From assembly GCA_900104495.1 (NCBI GenBank), contig FMXS01000020.1, positions 1 to 59,693 of the forward strand: a DNA stretch of 59,693 nt, in the 5' to 3' direction. Origin of the DNA: Ruminococcaceae bacterium FB2012 (GTDB taxonomy: Bacteria > Bacillota > Clostridia > Oscillospirales > Ruminococcaceae). The notes beneath the pieces were generated by a model that saw only the letters and a program-made list of their open reading frames with translations, searched no databases and was not told the origin of the DNA. Made by a program: the position numbers and the translations under genes. Shown one piece after another: positions 48,556 through 57,224 of the stretch. Each line of letters opens with the position of its first letter. Positions within the stretch are counted from its first letter, which is position 1.

Positions 48556-51082
48556 CTCAAAAAGGCGGCTGTGCCGCAAAGACTATATCGTGATGCTTTC
48601 GCTCGCGGTCGCCGTTGCTGCGGCAGCCGTGGGCTTTACGCATTTCAAGTACGCCTTCGGCGCCGAACTGGACTGGGCGGACCAGCACTACGCCATCCCC
48701 GACTATTTCAGAAAGCTGTTTTACGAAACAGGAGAGCTTTTCCCAAGCTTCGCCCCCAACATAGGCGGAGGAGAGAATATCTATTATCTCTCCTTTTACG
48801 GACTGTTCTCGCCGGTGATACTGCTTTCCTATCTGCTGCCCTTTGTCAGCATGGTGACTTACATACAGATAAGCTCTGCGGTGCTCTGCTGGCTGGGAGC
48901 GGCGCTGTTCTACCGCTTTATGCGCCGTTATCACGGGATGCTTCGCTCGGTTCTGCTGGCTGTGGCCTACCTTACGGCCTCGCCGGTGTTCTTCCATTCC
49001 CACAGGCATATAATGTTCGTGAGCTATCTGCCTTTTCTGATACTTGCCCTTGAAGCCGTGGACGATTACTTTGAGGGAAAGCGTAAATGGACTCTTCCCT
49101 TCTGGACCGCAATGATAATCCTCACAAGCTGGTTCTACAGCGTGGCGGCGGTGACGGCGGTGACGGTCTACGGAGTTTACCGCTATCTTTCTCTGAGGGA
49201 AAAGTTTGACATCAAGGACTTCGGCAAGGCGGCGGCCTGCTTCGCGGGACGCATCGTGACCGGAGTAATGTCGGCGGGAGTGCTGCTTTTGCCCACGGTA
49301 CACGTTATCCTTTCCGGGCGGGACAAAAGCAACTCCGGCATCGGCATAAAGGACCTGCTGCCCACCGTCAGCACCGAAGCAATGGGCTACTCCCCCTATT
49401 CAATGGGGCTGGGAGCCTTTGCGATAATGGCGGTGATCTGCGCGGTCATCTCCCGGAAGGACAAGGCAAGGCGATTCCTCGGCATCGTCTTTGCGGCGGT
49501 ATCCTGCCTGCCGGTCATTGCCTATATCCTCAACGGCACAATGTATATCGAATACAAGGTGTTCATCCCATTTATCCCGCTGGCGCTGATACTCTGCGGA
49601 GACCTGCTCCGGGACATTGACAGCAGACAGCTCCCGGTGCTGAGCCTTTGCATCTACACGGCCTTTATCGCGGCAAGCACCCTCTTCGGAGTGATGCATA
49701 TAAGTGAGAGCTATACTTCCATTGCCAAGCTGGGAATGCTTATCGACACGGGAGTGCTGTTTATTTGCATTTCCCTCCACCGCTTCAAGGGCTGGAAGGC
49801 TCCCCTGAGAGCTTCACTTGTGGCTATGCCGCTGGCGGTCTTTATACCGCTGAATGCAGCAGAGGAGTTTGTCCCCCTTGACAAGCTGGAATACCGCACC
49901 TCGCCTTCTTTGGAAGTCCTCAGCACCGCCGCTTACGAAAGGGACGAAAACCTTTGGCGAAGTGCTGTCGGCGAACAGCGCGTGGACACGGTGAACGTCA
50001 TCCCGAACACGGATTTCTACGGTTCCTACATCTACTCCAGCCTGCACCACAAGGGCTACAACGATTTCTATTTCAAGGTGATGCACAACGAGAACGAGTT
50101 CCGCAACTCGGCTCTGACTACACGCTCCCGCAATTACTTCTTCACGGCCTTTATGGGCGAGCGCTGGCTTATCTCCACAGAGGCGGAGCCGCCTTACGGC
50201 TACAGCCTTGCGGCTCAGGACGGGGGATACTATCTTTATGAAAACAAAAACGTCCTGCCCATAGGACGCACCGCACCGACTCTCGGCGAGGATGTGTTTG
50301 AACAGCTGAACTCCGCCGAACAGATGGAGGCTCTCTGCAAATACACCGTCACGGGGACGGGCGGAGAATACAGGGGCAGCGTCACCGATATGGGGCTTAT
50401 CGGTCTACCGGAGGACGAACATATCAAAAAGACCGACGAGGGCTGGCGCATCACCAGCGACAAAAAGCTGACGCTTTCCTGCCCTCTCGGGATAGAGGTC
50501 CCCGAAGGGAAACTGCTGATACTGGAAATGACCTGCGACAACACCGTGGGCGAACGTGAGGACGCCCGTGTGACTATCAACGGCGTCCGCAACACCCTTA
50601 CCGCTCCCGACTGGAAATACTACAACAACAACACGCTGTTCACATACGTCCTCCCGCCCTGCTCACAGCTGGACTTCATTTTCACCAAGGGCGACTACGC
50701 TCTGAGCGAGCTTCACGCCTATCTCGCCGACGCGCCCTCTGCCGACGCCGAAGCGCTTGTCATCGACAAGGAGGCTACCAAGGGCGGCAGGATAAAAGGC
50801 ACAATAGAGTGCCGTGAGGACACCTTCTTTGAGCTGGCTGTCCCCTACGACGAGGGCTTTACCGTCACCGTGGACGGCAGCGAACGGAAGTACGAATGCG
50901 TCAGCAAGGCCTTTATCGGCTTCCCGCTTGAAAAGGGGAAGCACGTCATCGAGTTTGTTTACAAGGCTCCGCTGCTCACGGCAGGCAAGCTGATGTCCCT
51001 GGCGGGAGTGCTGATATTTGCAGGGCTGACGGGGCTTGAACTTATCTCCAAGCGCAGAAAGGAAAAGCCCGCCGACAGCTGA
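48542..51082 (+). CDS. YfhO-like polytopic membrane protein
   Basis: The ~846-residue protein has about twelve transmembrane helices and a large extracytoplasmic C-terminal domain. The first loop has the YfhO signature ELDWADQHYAIPDYFRKLFY and NIGGGENIYYLSFYGLFSP. YfhO is a GT-C-fold family; B. subtilis YfhO is linked to glycosylation of lipoteichoic acid. I prefer ATG 48542, where GAGGAG is upstream; an in-frame ATG at 48530 is also possible. It overlaps the PIG-L gene, so both may act on the same surface glycan. Confidence 0.82.
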   Translation: MGTNNSKRRLCRKDYIVMLSLAVAVAAAAVGFTHFKYAFGAELDWADQHYAIPDYFRKLFYETGELFPSFAPNIGGGENIYYLSFYGLFSPVILLSYLLPFVSMVTYIQISSAVLCWLGAALFYRFMRRYHGMLRSVLLAVAYLTASPVFFHSHRHIMFVSYLPFLILALEAVDDYFEGKRKWTLPFWTAMIILTSWFYSVAAVTAVTVYGVYRYLSLREKFDIKDFGKAAACFAGRIVTGVMSAGVLLLPTVHVILSGRDKSNSGIGIKDLLPTVSTEAMGYSPYSMGLGAFAIMAVICAVISRKDKARRFLGIVFAAVSCLPVIAYILNGTMYIEYKVFIPFIPLALILCGDLLRDIDSRQLPVLSLCIYTAFIAASTLFGVMHISESYTSIAKLGMLIDTGVLFICISLHRFKGWKAPLRASLVAMPLAVFIPLNAAEEFVPLDKLEYRTSPSLEVLSTAAYERDENLWRSAVGEQRVDTVNVIPNTDFYGSYIYSSLHHKGYNDFYFKVMHNENEFRNSALTTRSRNYFFTAFMGERWLISTEAEPPYGYSLAAQDGGYYLYENKNVLPIGRTAPTLGEDVFEQLNSAEQMEALCKYTVTGTGGEYRGSVTDMGLIGLPEDEHIKKTDEGWRITSDKKLTLSCPLGIEVPEGKLLILEMTCDNTVGEREDARVTINGVRNTLTAPDWKYYNNNTLFTYVLPPCSQLDFIFTKGDYALSELHAYLADAPSADAEALVIDKEATKGGRIKGTIECREDTFFELAVPYDEGFTVTVDGSERKYECVSKAFIGFPLEKGKHVIEFVYKAPLLTAGKLMSLAGVLIFAGLTGLELISKRRKEKPADS

Positions 51083-51134
51083 TACAAGCGCAGGAAAAAT
51101 GTTTGCGTTTCCGCAAAAAAATACCGTAAATGAC

Positions 51135-51163
51135 TTGAAAAACAGGGCGGTTTATGGTATACT
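51135..51163 (+). promoter_or_regulatory. promoter of the GGDEF/EAL pair
   Basis: TTGAAA (51135-51140), a 17-nt spacer and TATACT (51158-51163), 40 nt before the GGDEF gene. GGGAG precedes the ATG. Confidence 0.7.
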
Positions 51164-51202
51164 TGATTTGGATGTACCATTCCTTAACAGGGAGATGAAA
51201 AG

Positions 51203-53320
51203 ATGAACGACCGTAAGAATCAACCGCTTACCTTTTCCAGCCTGGCAGTTGCCCTTGCAGGCGACTACAGGAACCTCTACGTTATCAACGCCGAAAACGA
51301 CAGCTACACCGAATATGCTCCCGACAGCGAAAGCCATGAACTCACCTTTGTTTCAAAGGGTGAGGACTTCTTCGCCGACGTAAAGCTGAAATGCCTTGAA
51401 CAGCTTTGGCCCGAGGACCAGGCTATGTTTCTCGCCGCCTTCAAAAAGGAGAACGTTCTCGCCTCTCTGGACGGAGGATTTTCCTTTACCCTCAACTACC
51501 GTCTGAACATCGGCGGCGTGCCCCGCTATCATTTTCTGAAGACCATACGCGGAAGCGACAACAGCATTGTCATCGGCGTGCGGGATATTGACGTGGAAAA
51601 GCGCCGTGAGCTTGCGGACGACTCCGAAAAGACCACCTATTCCGAGATAGCAGGCTCTCTTGCCAGCCTCTTTGAGGTCATATACTACATTGATATCGAA
51701 ACGGGGAACTACGCTCAGTACAGTTCCAGCGAAAGATACGAAAAGCTGGGTCTCAGACACGAGGGCGCGGATTTCTTCAAGCTGATGGAGGGGGATGTTG
51801 ACATACTGATACATCCCGACGACAGGATAATGGTCAAGCAGAGCCTTTCCAAGGAAACGCTGGTCAGCGACCTCCGCAGCCGCGGCACCTTCTCCATGAC
51901 CTACCGGCAGGTGCTTGACGGCAGGGCACAGTATGTGAACCTTATCGCCTTTCTCCAGAAGAACGACGCCGAGCATATCGTAATGGGCGTAAGAAATATC
52001 GACCAGCAGATAAGACAGCAGAACGAGAGCATCACATACAGTCATATCGCGGGAGCTCTCGCCAGCCGATACGAGGTCATCTATTACATAGACATCGACA
52101 CCAACGAATATACTATTTACAGCTCCAGCGACAATTATGCCGCTTTGGGCACCACCAAGCAGGGACGGGATTTCTTCGCCGATTCGTCGGCTGACATCCG
52201 CAAGTACATCCACGCCCACGACGTGCAGAGGATGCTTTCGGAAATGACCAAAAAGAACATCCTCGCAAAGCTCAAAGTGGATAAGGCACTGTCCTTCACC
52301 TACCGCCAGCTTCTGGACGGGGATTATCAGTTCATGAACATGATCGTCGTTCAGCCGAAAAACGATCTGCACCATATCGTTATGGGCGTGTTCAACGTGG
52401 ATTCCCAGACCAGACGCATACAGACCATGGAACAGCAGACTCAGACATTCAGCGATATTTCACTGGCTCTGGCTTTGCAGTACGAGGTCATCTATCACGT
52501 CAATCTGAAGACCAACGAGTATTCGGAATACAGCGCCAGCGAGAAGTACTCCAAGCTGAAAGTAGGTACCACCGGCAAGGATTTCTTCGCCGAGACCGCC
52601 GAAAATATGAAGCGTGACATCTACCCCGAGGACTACCCGATGATGCGCGAGGCAATGAAGAAGGAGAACCTGCTCAAACGCCTGGGAGACACCGGCAAGA
52701 CCTTCCTGAACTACCGGCTTATCCTGGACGGCAGGCCTCAGTATGTTTCGCTGTATGCCGTTCGGGCGGAGAAGGATTCCGACCATATCATCATCGCCGT
52801 GGCAAATGTGGACGAGGCTAAGCGCATGGAGCTCAACTACCATAACGCCGTGGACCTCGCCAACCGCGACGCTCTTACAGGCATCAAGAACAAACGGGCC
52901 TACGCTCAGTCGGAAATGGAGCTTGACGAACAGATAGCTCAGGATATGATGGCACCCTTTGCACTGGTCATCTGCGATATAAACGGCCTCAAAGAGGTCA
53001 ACGACACTCAGGGCCACAAGGCCGGCGACGACTTTATCAAGAGCGCCTGCGCCGTTATCTGCGACGTATTTGACCACAGCCCCGTTTACCGCATCGGCGG
53101 AGACGAGTTCGCCGTCATAATCCGGGACAGAGACTTTGAGCGCCGGGACAGTCTGATAAAGGAGTTCCTCTACGTTCGGGAGAAGAATCTTGAAAAGGGG
53201 CTTGTGACTGTTGCTATCGGCATATCTGACTACCGTCCCGGCAAAGATATGCGTCTCCAGGACGTTTTTGAGCGTGCGGATGCAAGAATGTACGAGGACA
53301 AGAAACAGTTCAAAGACTGA
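51203..53320 (+). CDS. diguanylate cyclase with four tandem PAS-like repeats
   Basis: The 705-residue cytoplasmic protein has four copies of a ~130-residue sensor domain (about 12-145, 146-278, 279-413, 414-545). Each contains Y-E-V-I-Y-Y-like start, Y-x-x-Y-S-S-S/A-x-x-Y, a G-x-D-F-F motif, a P/H-x-D-x-x-M stretch, and an L-D-G-x-x-(Q/F)-(Y/F) segment before HIV-x-GV. The GGDEF domain (about 545-705) has intact NRDALTGIKNKRAY and RIGGDEFA, so it can make cyclic di-GMP. The RxxD inhibitory site nine residues upstream is absent. The EAL protein follows directly. Confidence 0.88.
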   Translation: MNDRKNQPLTFSSLAVALAGDYRNLYVINAENDSYTEYAPDSESHELTFVSKGEDFFADVKLKCLEQLWPEDQAMFLAAFKKENVLASLDGGFSFTLNYRLNIGGVPRYHFLKTIRGSDNSIVIGVRDIDVEKRRELADDSEKTTYSEIAGSLASLFEVIYYIDIETGNYAQYSSSERYEKLGLRHEGADFFKLMEGDVDILIHPDDRIMVKQSLSKETLVSDLRSRGTFSMTYRQVLDGRAQYVNLIAFLQKNDAEHIVMGVRNIDQQIRQQNESITYSHIAGALASRYEVIYYIDIDTNEYTIYSSSDNYAALGTTKQGRDFFADSSADIRKYIHAHDVQRMLSEMTKKNILAKLKVDKALSFTYRQLLDGDYQFMNMIVVQPKNDLHHIVMGVFNVDSQTRRIQTMEQQTQTFSDISLALALQYEVIYHVNLKTNEYSEYSASEKYSKLKVGTTGKDFFAETAENMKRDIYPEDYPMMREAMKKENLLKRLGDTGKTFLNYRLILDGRPQYVSLYAVRAEKDSDHIIIAVANVDEAKRMELNYHNAVDLANRDALTGIKNKRAYAQSEMELDEQIAQDMMAPFALVICDINGLKEVNDTQGHKAGDDFIKSACAVICDVFDHSPVYRIGGDEFAVIIRDRDFERRDSLIKEFLYVREKNLEKGLVTVAIGISDYRPGKDMRLQDVFERADARMYEDKKQFKD

Positions 53321-53351
53321 ATCAGACTTCCGTCTTTAAGGAGGGATATGT

Positions 53352-54968
53352 ATGGAACGGAAAATGACCGAGCAGGAACTGCTCGAAACCTTTGACGAAG
53401 CTCTCACGGGCGGACATATATTCGTGACATATCAGCCCAAGATAAATCACTCCACCGGAAGGATGATCGGCGCCGAGGCGCTGATGAGATGGTCACATCC
53501 CGAGTTCGGGATGCAGTACCCCTCCGATTTCATCCCCGTGCTGGAAAAGCACGACTTGATCTACCGCGCCGATCTGGCGGTGTTCGAGTCGGTGTGCAGA
53601 TTTCTGAAGGGCTGTATCAGTGACGGCGTAACACCCGTGCCGATCTCCGTTAATATGTCAAGATACGACATTCTCAACCGCAATGAATATGTGGACGAGA
53701 TAGAAGGTCTCCGGGCGAAGTATGAGATCCCCGTGAAGTATATCCACGTTGAGGTCACGGAGACTTCCGCTATCGGCGGAATGGAGCTGGTGTCGGGAGT
53801 GCTGAAAAGGCTCCACGACTACGGCTATATCGTGGAAATGGATGACTTCGGCAGCGGCTATTCCTCGCTGAACGTCCTCAAAGACTTAGCGGTGGACGTC
53901 ATCAAGCTGGATATGCGTTTTCTCAGCGGAAGCATCGGCGGACGAGGCGGTACCATAATCAGCGCTATCGTCCAGATGGCAAAGTGGCTGGGAACGCCTG
54001 TCATCGCCGAGGGCGTTGAAACAATGGAGCAGGCCGACTATATGAAGAGCGTGGGCTGCAAGTATGTGCAGGGGTATCTCTACTCCAAGCCTGTGCGCGA
54101 GGAGGAGTTCCGTCAAAAGCTGGGACAGCTGGAACACGAACCCATGACTCCGGCCCTCGACCTTATCAAGACCATGGACGCCGGAAAGTTCTGGGATCCT
54201 TCTTCGATGGAAACGCTGATCTTCAACAACTTCGTGGGTGGAGCCGTTATCTTCACCTATCAGGACGGCAAGGCCGAGATCCTTCGGGTCAACAAGAAGT
54301 ACGTCAAGGAGATCGGCATGAATATGCTGGAGCAGGAGATCCTGGACTCCGACCCCTTCGCAGGTATGGACGAGCACAACCGCATGGTCTATCAGGACGC
54401 CCTTTACAGAGCGATCCAGTCCAATGACGAGGAGAGCTGCGAAACCTGGCGCACCGTCTGCTCCAAGACCTGCGGCGAGGACAAGATCTGCCTCCGCAGT
54501 TTTATCCGTATGATAGGCCGGACGGAAAATCAGTATCTGTTCTACGCTATGGTGCAGAACATCACCGCCGAGCGCAAGCGCTTCGATTCCATGTTTGAAA
54601 ACGAACAGCGCTTCAAGCACGCCTTCGATCAGGCCAACGTCTACGCCTGGGAGGTGGACATTGCCACCAGAGAGATGCGTCCCTGCTTCAGATGTATGCG
54701 CGATCTGAACGTTCCGCCGCTGGTCCAGAACTACCCCGAACCGCTGATCCACGCCGGCGTTTTCCCGCCGGACTACGCGGATATGTACCGCGAGTGGATG
54801 CGTCAGATAGAAAGCGGTGAAGTCGACCAGCTGGAAGGCATCATCCCGCTGACGGTGGGACGCATCCCCTTCCACGTCCGCTACACTCTCGAACGCGACG
54901 AGACCGGACGTCCATTGAAAGCCTACGGCTCCGCCACACTTGTTGTTGACGGCGAAGACAAAGAATAG
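53352..54968 (+). CDS. cyclic-di-GMP phosphodiesterase (EAL) with PAS-like C-terminus
   Basis: The 538-residue protein has an EAL domain first (about 12-260): GAEALMRWSHP (the EAL motif), PISVNMSRYD, HVEVTETSA, EMDDFGSGYSSLN, VIKLDMRFL, VIAEGVETMEQADYM and VQGYLYSKP. All metal ligands and the catalytic Lys/Glu are present, so it should hydrolyse cyclic di-GMP. The C-terminal half (about 270-535) has two PAS-like regions. It lies 32 nt after the cyclase gene with its own GGAGG; the two would set opposite signals. A terminator follows. Confidence 0.88.
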   Translation: MERKMTEQELLETFDEALTGGHIFVTYQPKINHSTGRMIGAEALMRWSHPEFGMQYPSDFIPVLEKHDLIYRADLAVFESVCRFLKGCISDGVTPVPISVNMSRYDILNRNEYVDEIEGLRAKYEIPVKYIHVEVTETSAIGGMELVSGVLKRLHDYGYIVEMDDFGSGYSSLNVLKDLAVDVIKLDMRFLSGSIGGRGGTIISAIVQMAKWLGTPVIAEGVETMEQADYMKSVGCKYVQGYLYSKPVREEEFRQKLGQLEHEPMTPALDLIKTMDAGKFWDPSSMETLIFNNFVGGAVIFTYQDGKAEILRVNKKYVKEIGMNMLEQEILDSDPFAGMDEHNRMVYQDALYRAIQSNDEESCETWRTVCSKTCGEDKICLRSFIRMIGRTENQYLFYAMVQNITAERKRFDSMFENEQRFKHAFDQANVYAWEVDIATREMRPCFRCMRDLNVPPLVQNYPEPLIHAGVFPPDYADMYREWMRQIESGEVDQLEGIIPLTVGRIPFHVRYTLERDETGRPLKAYGSATLVVDGEDKE

Positions 54969-55000
54969 CTGACGAACTGCTGAATGTAAATACAAAAGAA

Positions 55001-55036
55001 AAACGGTATCTTCTTTTGCGGAAGATACCGTTTTCT
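55001..55036. terminator. bidirectional terminator
   Basis: AAAACGGTATCTTC (55001-55014) pairs with GAAGATACCGTTTT (55022-55035). A-runs and T-runs flank it on both sides, so it serves the EAL gene and the minus-strand small gene. Confidence 0.8.
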
Positions 55037-55070
55037 ATGTAACGAGCCGCCTTTGTCCGGCGGCTCATCA

Positions 55071-55178
55071 TCAACTGTCATTGTGTTCGCGGTCTGCTTC
55101 GGATGCGGCCCGGCACAGGCACATCGCCGTGACCCCGACGGTCCCGCCCAGAAGCGTCCCGATGATGAATCCGATCAC
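55071..55178 (-). CDS. 35-residue small membrane protein, DUF3789-like
   Basis: The frame begins at GTG 55178 (GGAAGGGGAG about 7 nt upstream) and encodes one hydrophobic helix: GFIIGTLLGGTVGVTAMCLC, then RAASEADREHNDS and a stop at 55071. Length, the GG motif and the MCLC end resemble small one-helix proteins (DUF3789 type) common in Clostridia. Function is unknown. It is too short for most automated callers. A GAGCCGCC/GGCGGCTC hairpin follows its end. Confidence 0.55.
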   Translation of the reverse strand: MIGFIIGTLLGGTVGVTAMCLCRAASEADREHNDS

Positions 55179-55232
55179 CGTACATCTCCCCTTCCGGGAT
55201 TATTATGCGCGGAATATGCGTGATTATTCGTA

Positions 55233-56120
55233 TCAGCCGGTCACGGAAATAAAGAACTCCACTTCGCCGAAAGCAAAGGCAACGGGGATGCAGAATGCCT
55301 TATTGGCGAAGGCGACCTTGTTGTTATGCTCGTAATCCTGGGGATCAAGGTTCAGCTCGATGCCGGACTGATTGGACTCGTTAACAACGAACAGTCCGTT
55401 ATTAACGTTAAGGAACTCGCCCACTACCTCGTTGACATACTCGTCCACTTCGGTAAACTCTTCCTTGGCAAAACGCTCCGCAAAAGCGATATACTCCGCC
55501 TTGGAGCATCCGATAGCCAGCTCGGCGGTATATTTGCCGTGGATCTTCTGATACACGAGATACTCCGCCTCGGCCTCGTCGGTCACAGCAGCCTCCAGCG
55601 GCGTGAAATCGTCCCCGATGAAACGGATGAAGCTCTTGAACAGCAGGGTCACATAATCGGTATAGATGCGGGCGTTCTCGGCGGTATTGAAATGGAAGAA
55701 GTCCTTTACCAGCGCCGAGAGCTTGTCGTTCTGATTGTTGGAAATATCGTCGTCCGAAAGCTGATACTGAGTCTTATAGGCCACGATAGCCTGCTCGAAC
55801 TCCGCGTTGGAGAGAGAGCCGTTGTTGACAAGGGTCTGCCCCAGCAGCAGATAATCCGAGGGCTGCTCGGAGAGCAGTCTGTCAACGTCCGCCTCAGTGA
55901 GATAGCCGAGGTCCACGCAGAGGTCGCCGAAGCGCTTATCCACGCTCTGCTGAGCCACATTGACGTGCTCCACCTGGTCGGCGGTCATAAGTCCCGCATT
56001 GATAGCCAGCACGCCCAGCCTCATACGGGTATTTTTCTTATCGTCGATCGCCTGTGCGAGAGTCTCGGGCGATACGAGCTTGTTGTTGAGCAGGAATGCT
56101 CCGAAGAACTGTGCAAACAT
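55233..56120 (-). CDS. two-part signalling protein: MshEN-like N-terminus, CheX/CheC-like C-terminus
   Basis: The 295-residue protein starts with two repeats like the T2SS ATPase N-terminal (MshEN) motif. One is LGVLAINAGLMTADQVEHV and the other FGDLCVDLGYLTEADVDRLL, with a third near LLGQTLVNNGSLSNAEFEQA. MshEN modules often bind cyclic di-GMP. The C-terminal half (about 135-295) resembles a CheX/CheC-type phosphatase domain, including DEYVNEVVGEFLNVNNG. The gene follows the CheY-like gene on the minus strand by 18 nt, so it may be that protein's phosphatase or partner. The assignment is by motif only. Confidence 0.65.
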   Translation of the reverse strand: MFAQFFGAFLLNNKLVSPETLAQAIDDKKNTRMRLGVLAINAGLMTADQVEHVNVAQQSVDKRFGDLCVDLGYLTEADVDRLLSEQPSDYLLLGQTLVNNGSLSNAEFEQAIVAYKTQYQLSDDDISNNQNDKLSALVKDFFHFNTAENARIYTDYVTLLFKSFIRFIGDDFTPLEAAVTDEAEAEYLVYQKIHGKYTAELAIGCSKAEYIAFAERFAKEEFTEVDEYVNEVVGEFLNVNNGLFVVNESNQSGIELNLDPQDYEHNNKVAFANKAFCIPVAFAFGEVEFFISVTG

Positions 56121-56138
56121 CTATATCTCCCCTTTCGG

Positions 56139-56510
56139 TCACTTCATCGCATTGCGGATAATTTTCTCGACCTGTGCATCGTCGATAGGCTTCTGAACGA
56201 AGTCGTAAGCACCGAGGACGATAGCCTGCTTCAAGTGGCTCTGAGTACCCACCGAAGATGCCATGACCACCTTAGCGGAAGCGTCAAACTCCTTGATAGC
56301 TTTGAGAGCCTCGATACCCGTGAGCTTAGGCATTACTATGTCCATAAAGACCAGATCGGGCTGCACTTCCTTATACTTCGCAACGGCCTCTTCGCCGTCC
56401 GCCGCTTCGGAAATATTAACAACGCCGAGCGAAGTCAGAAACATACCGAGCTTCTTGCGGGCAAACATAGAATCGTCGCATAAAAGTATTTTAATATCTT
56501 TGAAATCCAT
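56139..56510 (-). CDS. single-domain response regulator, CheY-like
   Basis: The 123-residue receiver domain has the acidic pair DD in LLCDDSMFARKK, the phospho-acceptor Asp in DLVFMDIVMP (about 55), the Thr/Ser switch position in VMASSVG, and the Lys in FVQKPIDD. It has no output domain, so it acts through a partner, most likely the CheX-like protein encoded downstream. GGAGG precedes the ATG. The cognate kinase is not in the window. Confidence 0.92.
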   Translation of the reverse strand: MDFKDIKILLCDDSMFARKKLGMFLTSLGVVNISEAADGEEAVAKYKEVQPDLVFMDIVMPKLTGIEALKAIKEFDASAKVVMASSVGTQSHLKQAIVLGAYDFVQKPIDDAQVEKIIRNAMK

Positions 56511-56664
56511 TATATATCCCTCCGGTAAAAGATTGGCTGTGCAGCGCGCACATTATTATACAATATTATACTACCACAAAACGAATAAAAAATCAAGAGG
56601 TATTGAGATATTTTTTGTGGTAATTGTGCATAAATTTCACAAGGCTTTTTTTTGCGGTTTGCCC

Positions 56665-56693
56665 TTGACTTTGCCAATCTGATATGTTATAAT
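56665..56693 (+). promoter_or_regulatory. tRNA-Leu promoter
   Basis: TTGACT (56665-56670), a 17-nt spacer and TATAAT (56688-56693), 20 nt before the tRNA. Confidence 0.85.
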
Positions 56694-56713
56694 TTTAATG
56701 CTGTTAAAAATAA

Positions 56714-56800
56714 GCCGGTGTGATGGAATTGGCAGACGTGACGGACTCAAAATCCGTTGGTAGCGATACCGTGTCGGTTCGAGCCCGACCACCGGCACCA
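56714..56800 (+). tRNA. tRNA-Leu (anticodon CAA)
   Basis: The 87-nt class II tRNA has acceptor GCCGGTG pairing with CACCGGC, discriminator A and an encoded CCA. The anticodon loop CTCAAAA gives CAA, and a long variable arm is present. It has its own promoter and terminator. Confidence 0.95.
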
Positions 56801-56805
56801 TTTAG

Positions 56806-56842
56806 AAGGAGCTGTTGCGCCCGCAACAGCTCCTTTCTGTTT
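56806..56842 (+). terminator. tRNA-Leu terminator
   Basis: AAGGAGCTGTTGC (56806-56818) pairs with GCAACAGCTCCTT (56823-56835), followed by TCTGTTTTT. Confidence 0.85.
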
Positions 56843-57052
56843 TTCAGCACTTTTGTGTTCCTGCACAAGAAGATCGGAACTGTTTTGTGTATTACAAACA
56901 AAAACAAGTTTTTCGGTCTGTGCTGCGATTTTTGTTAATATCTTTTTCTTTTTAATAATTCATAACCGTTTTGGGTCGATTTCAATGTAAATACAATTAA
57001 TACCTGTATAAACGACGGATCGTTTTTTGTGCAGATTTATCAAAAATAGGTA

Positions 57053-57081
57053 TTGATTTTACTCTCTTATAATGGTATAAT
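57053..57081 (+). promoter_or_regulatory. promoter for the polysaccharide polymerase gene
   Basis: TTGATT (57053-57058), a 17-nt spacer and TATAAT (57076-57081). About 140 nt of leader follow, with a GCTTGCC/GGCAAGGC hairpin (57131-57151). No known riboswitch motif is seen there. 56843-57052 is AT-rich and holds nothing I can name. Confidence 0.7.
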
Positions 57082-57224
57082 TAAAGAGTATAGATTTATG
57101 AACCGGACCGGTAAGGCGGGCTTACGGATCGCTTGCCGAAACAGGCAAGGCTTGTATAGCTCACTCTGCCGGTACGGTATGGTAAGAGCTATCCGAAATA
57201 ATCAAACCGCAACGGAGAATGAAT

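Noticed and set aside
57082..57224. A cyclic-di-GMP riboswitch before the polymerase gene.
   Set aside because: The leader has a hairpin but lacks the conserved core of either known class.
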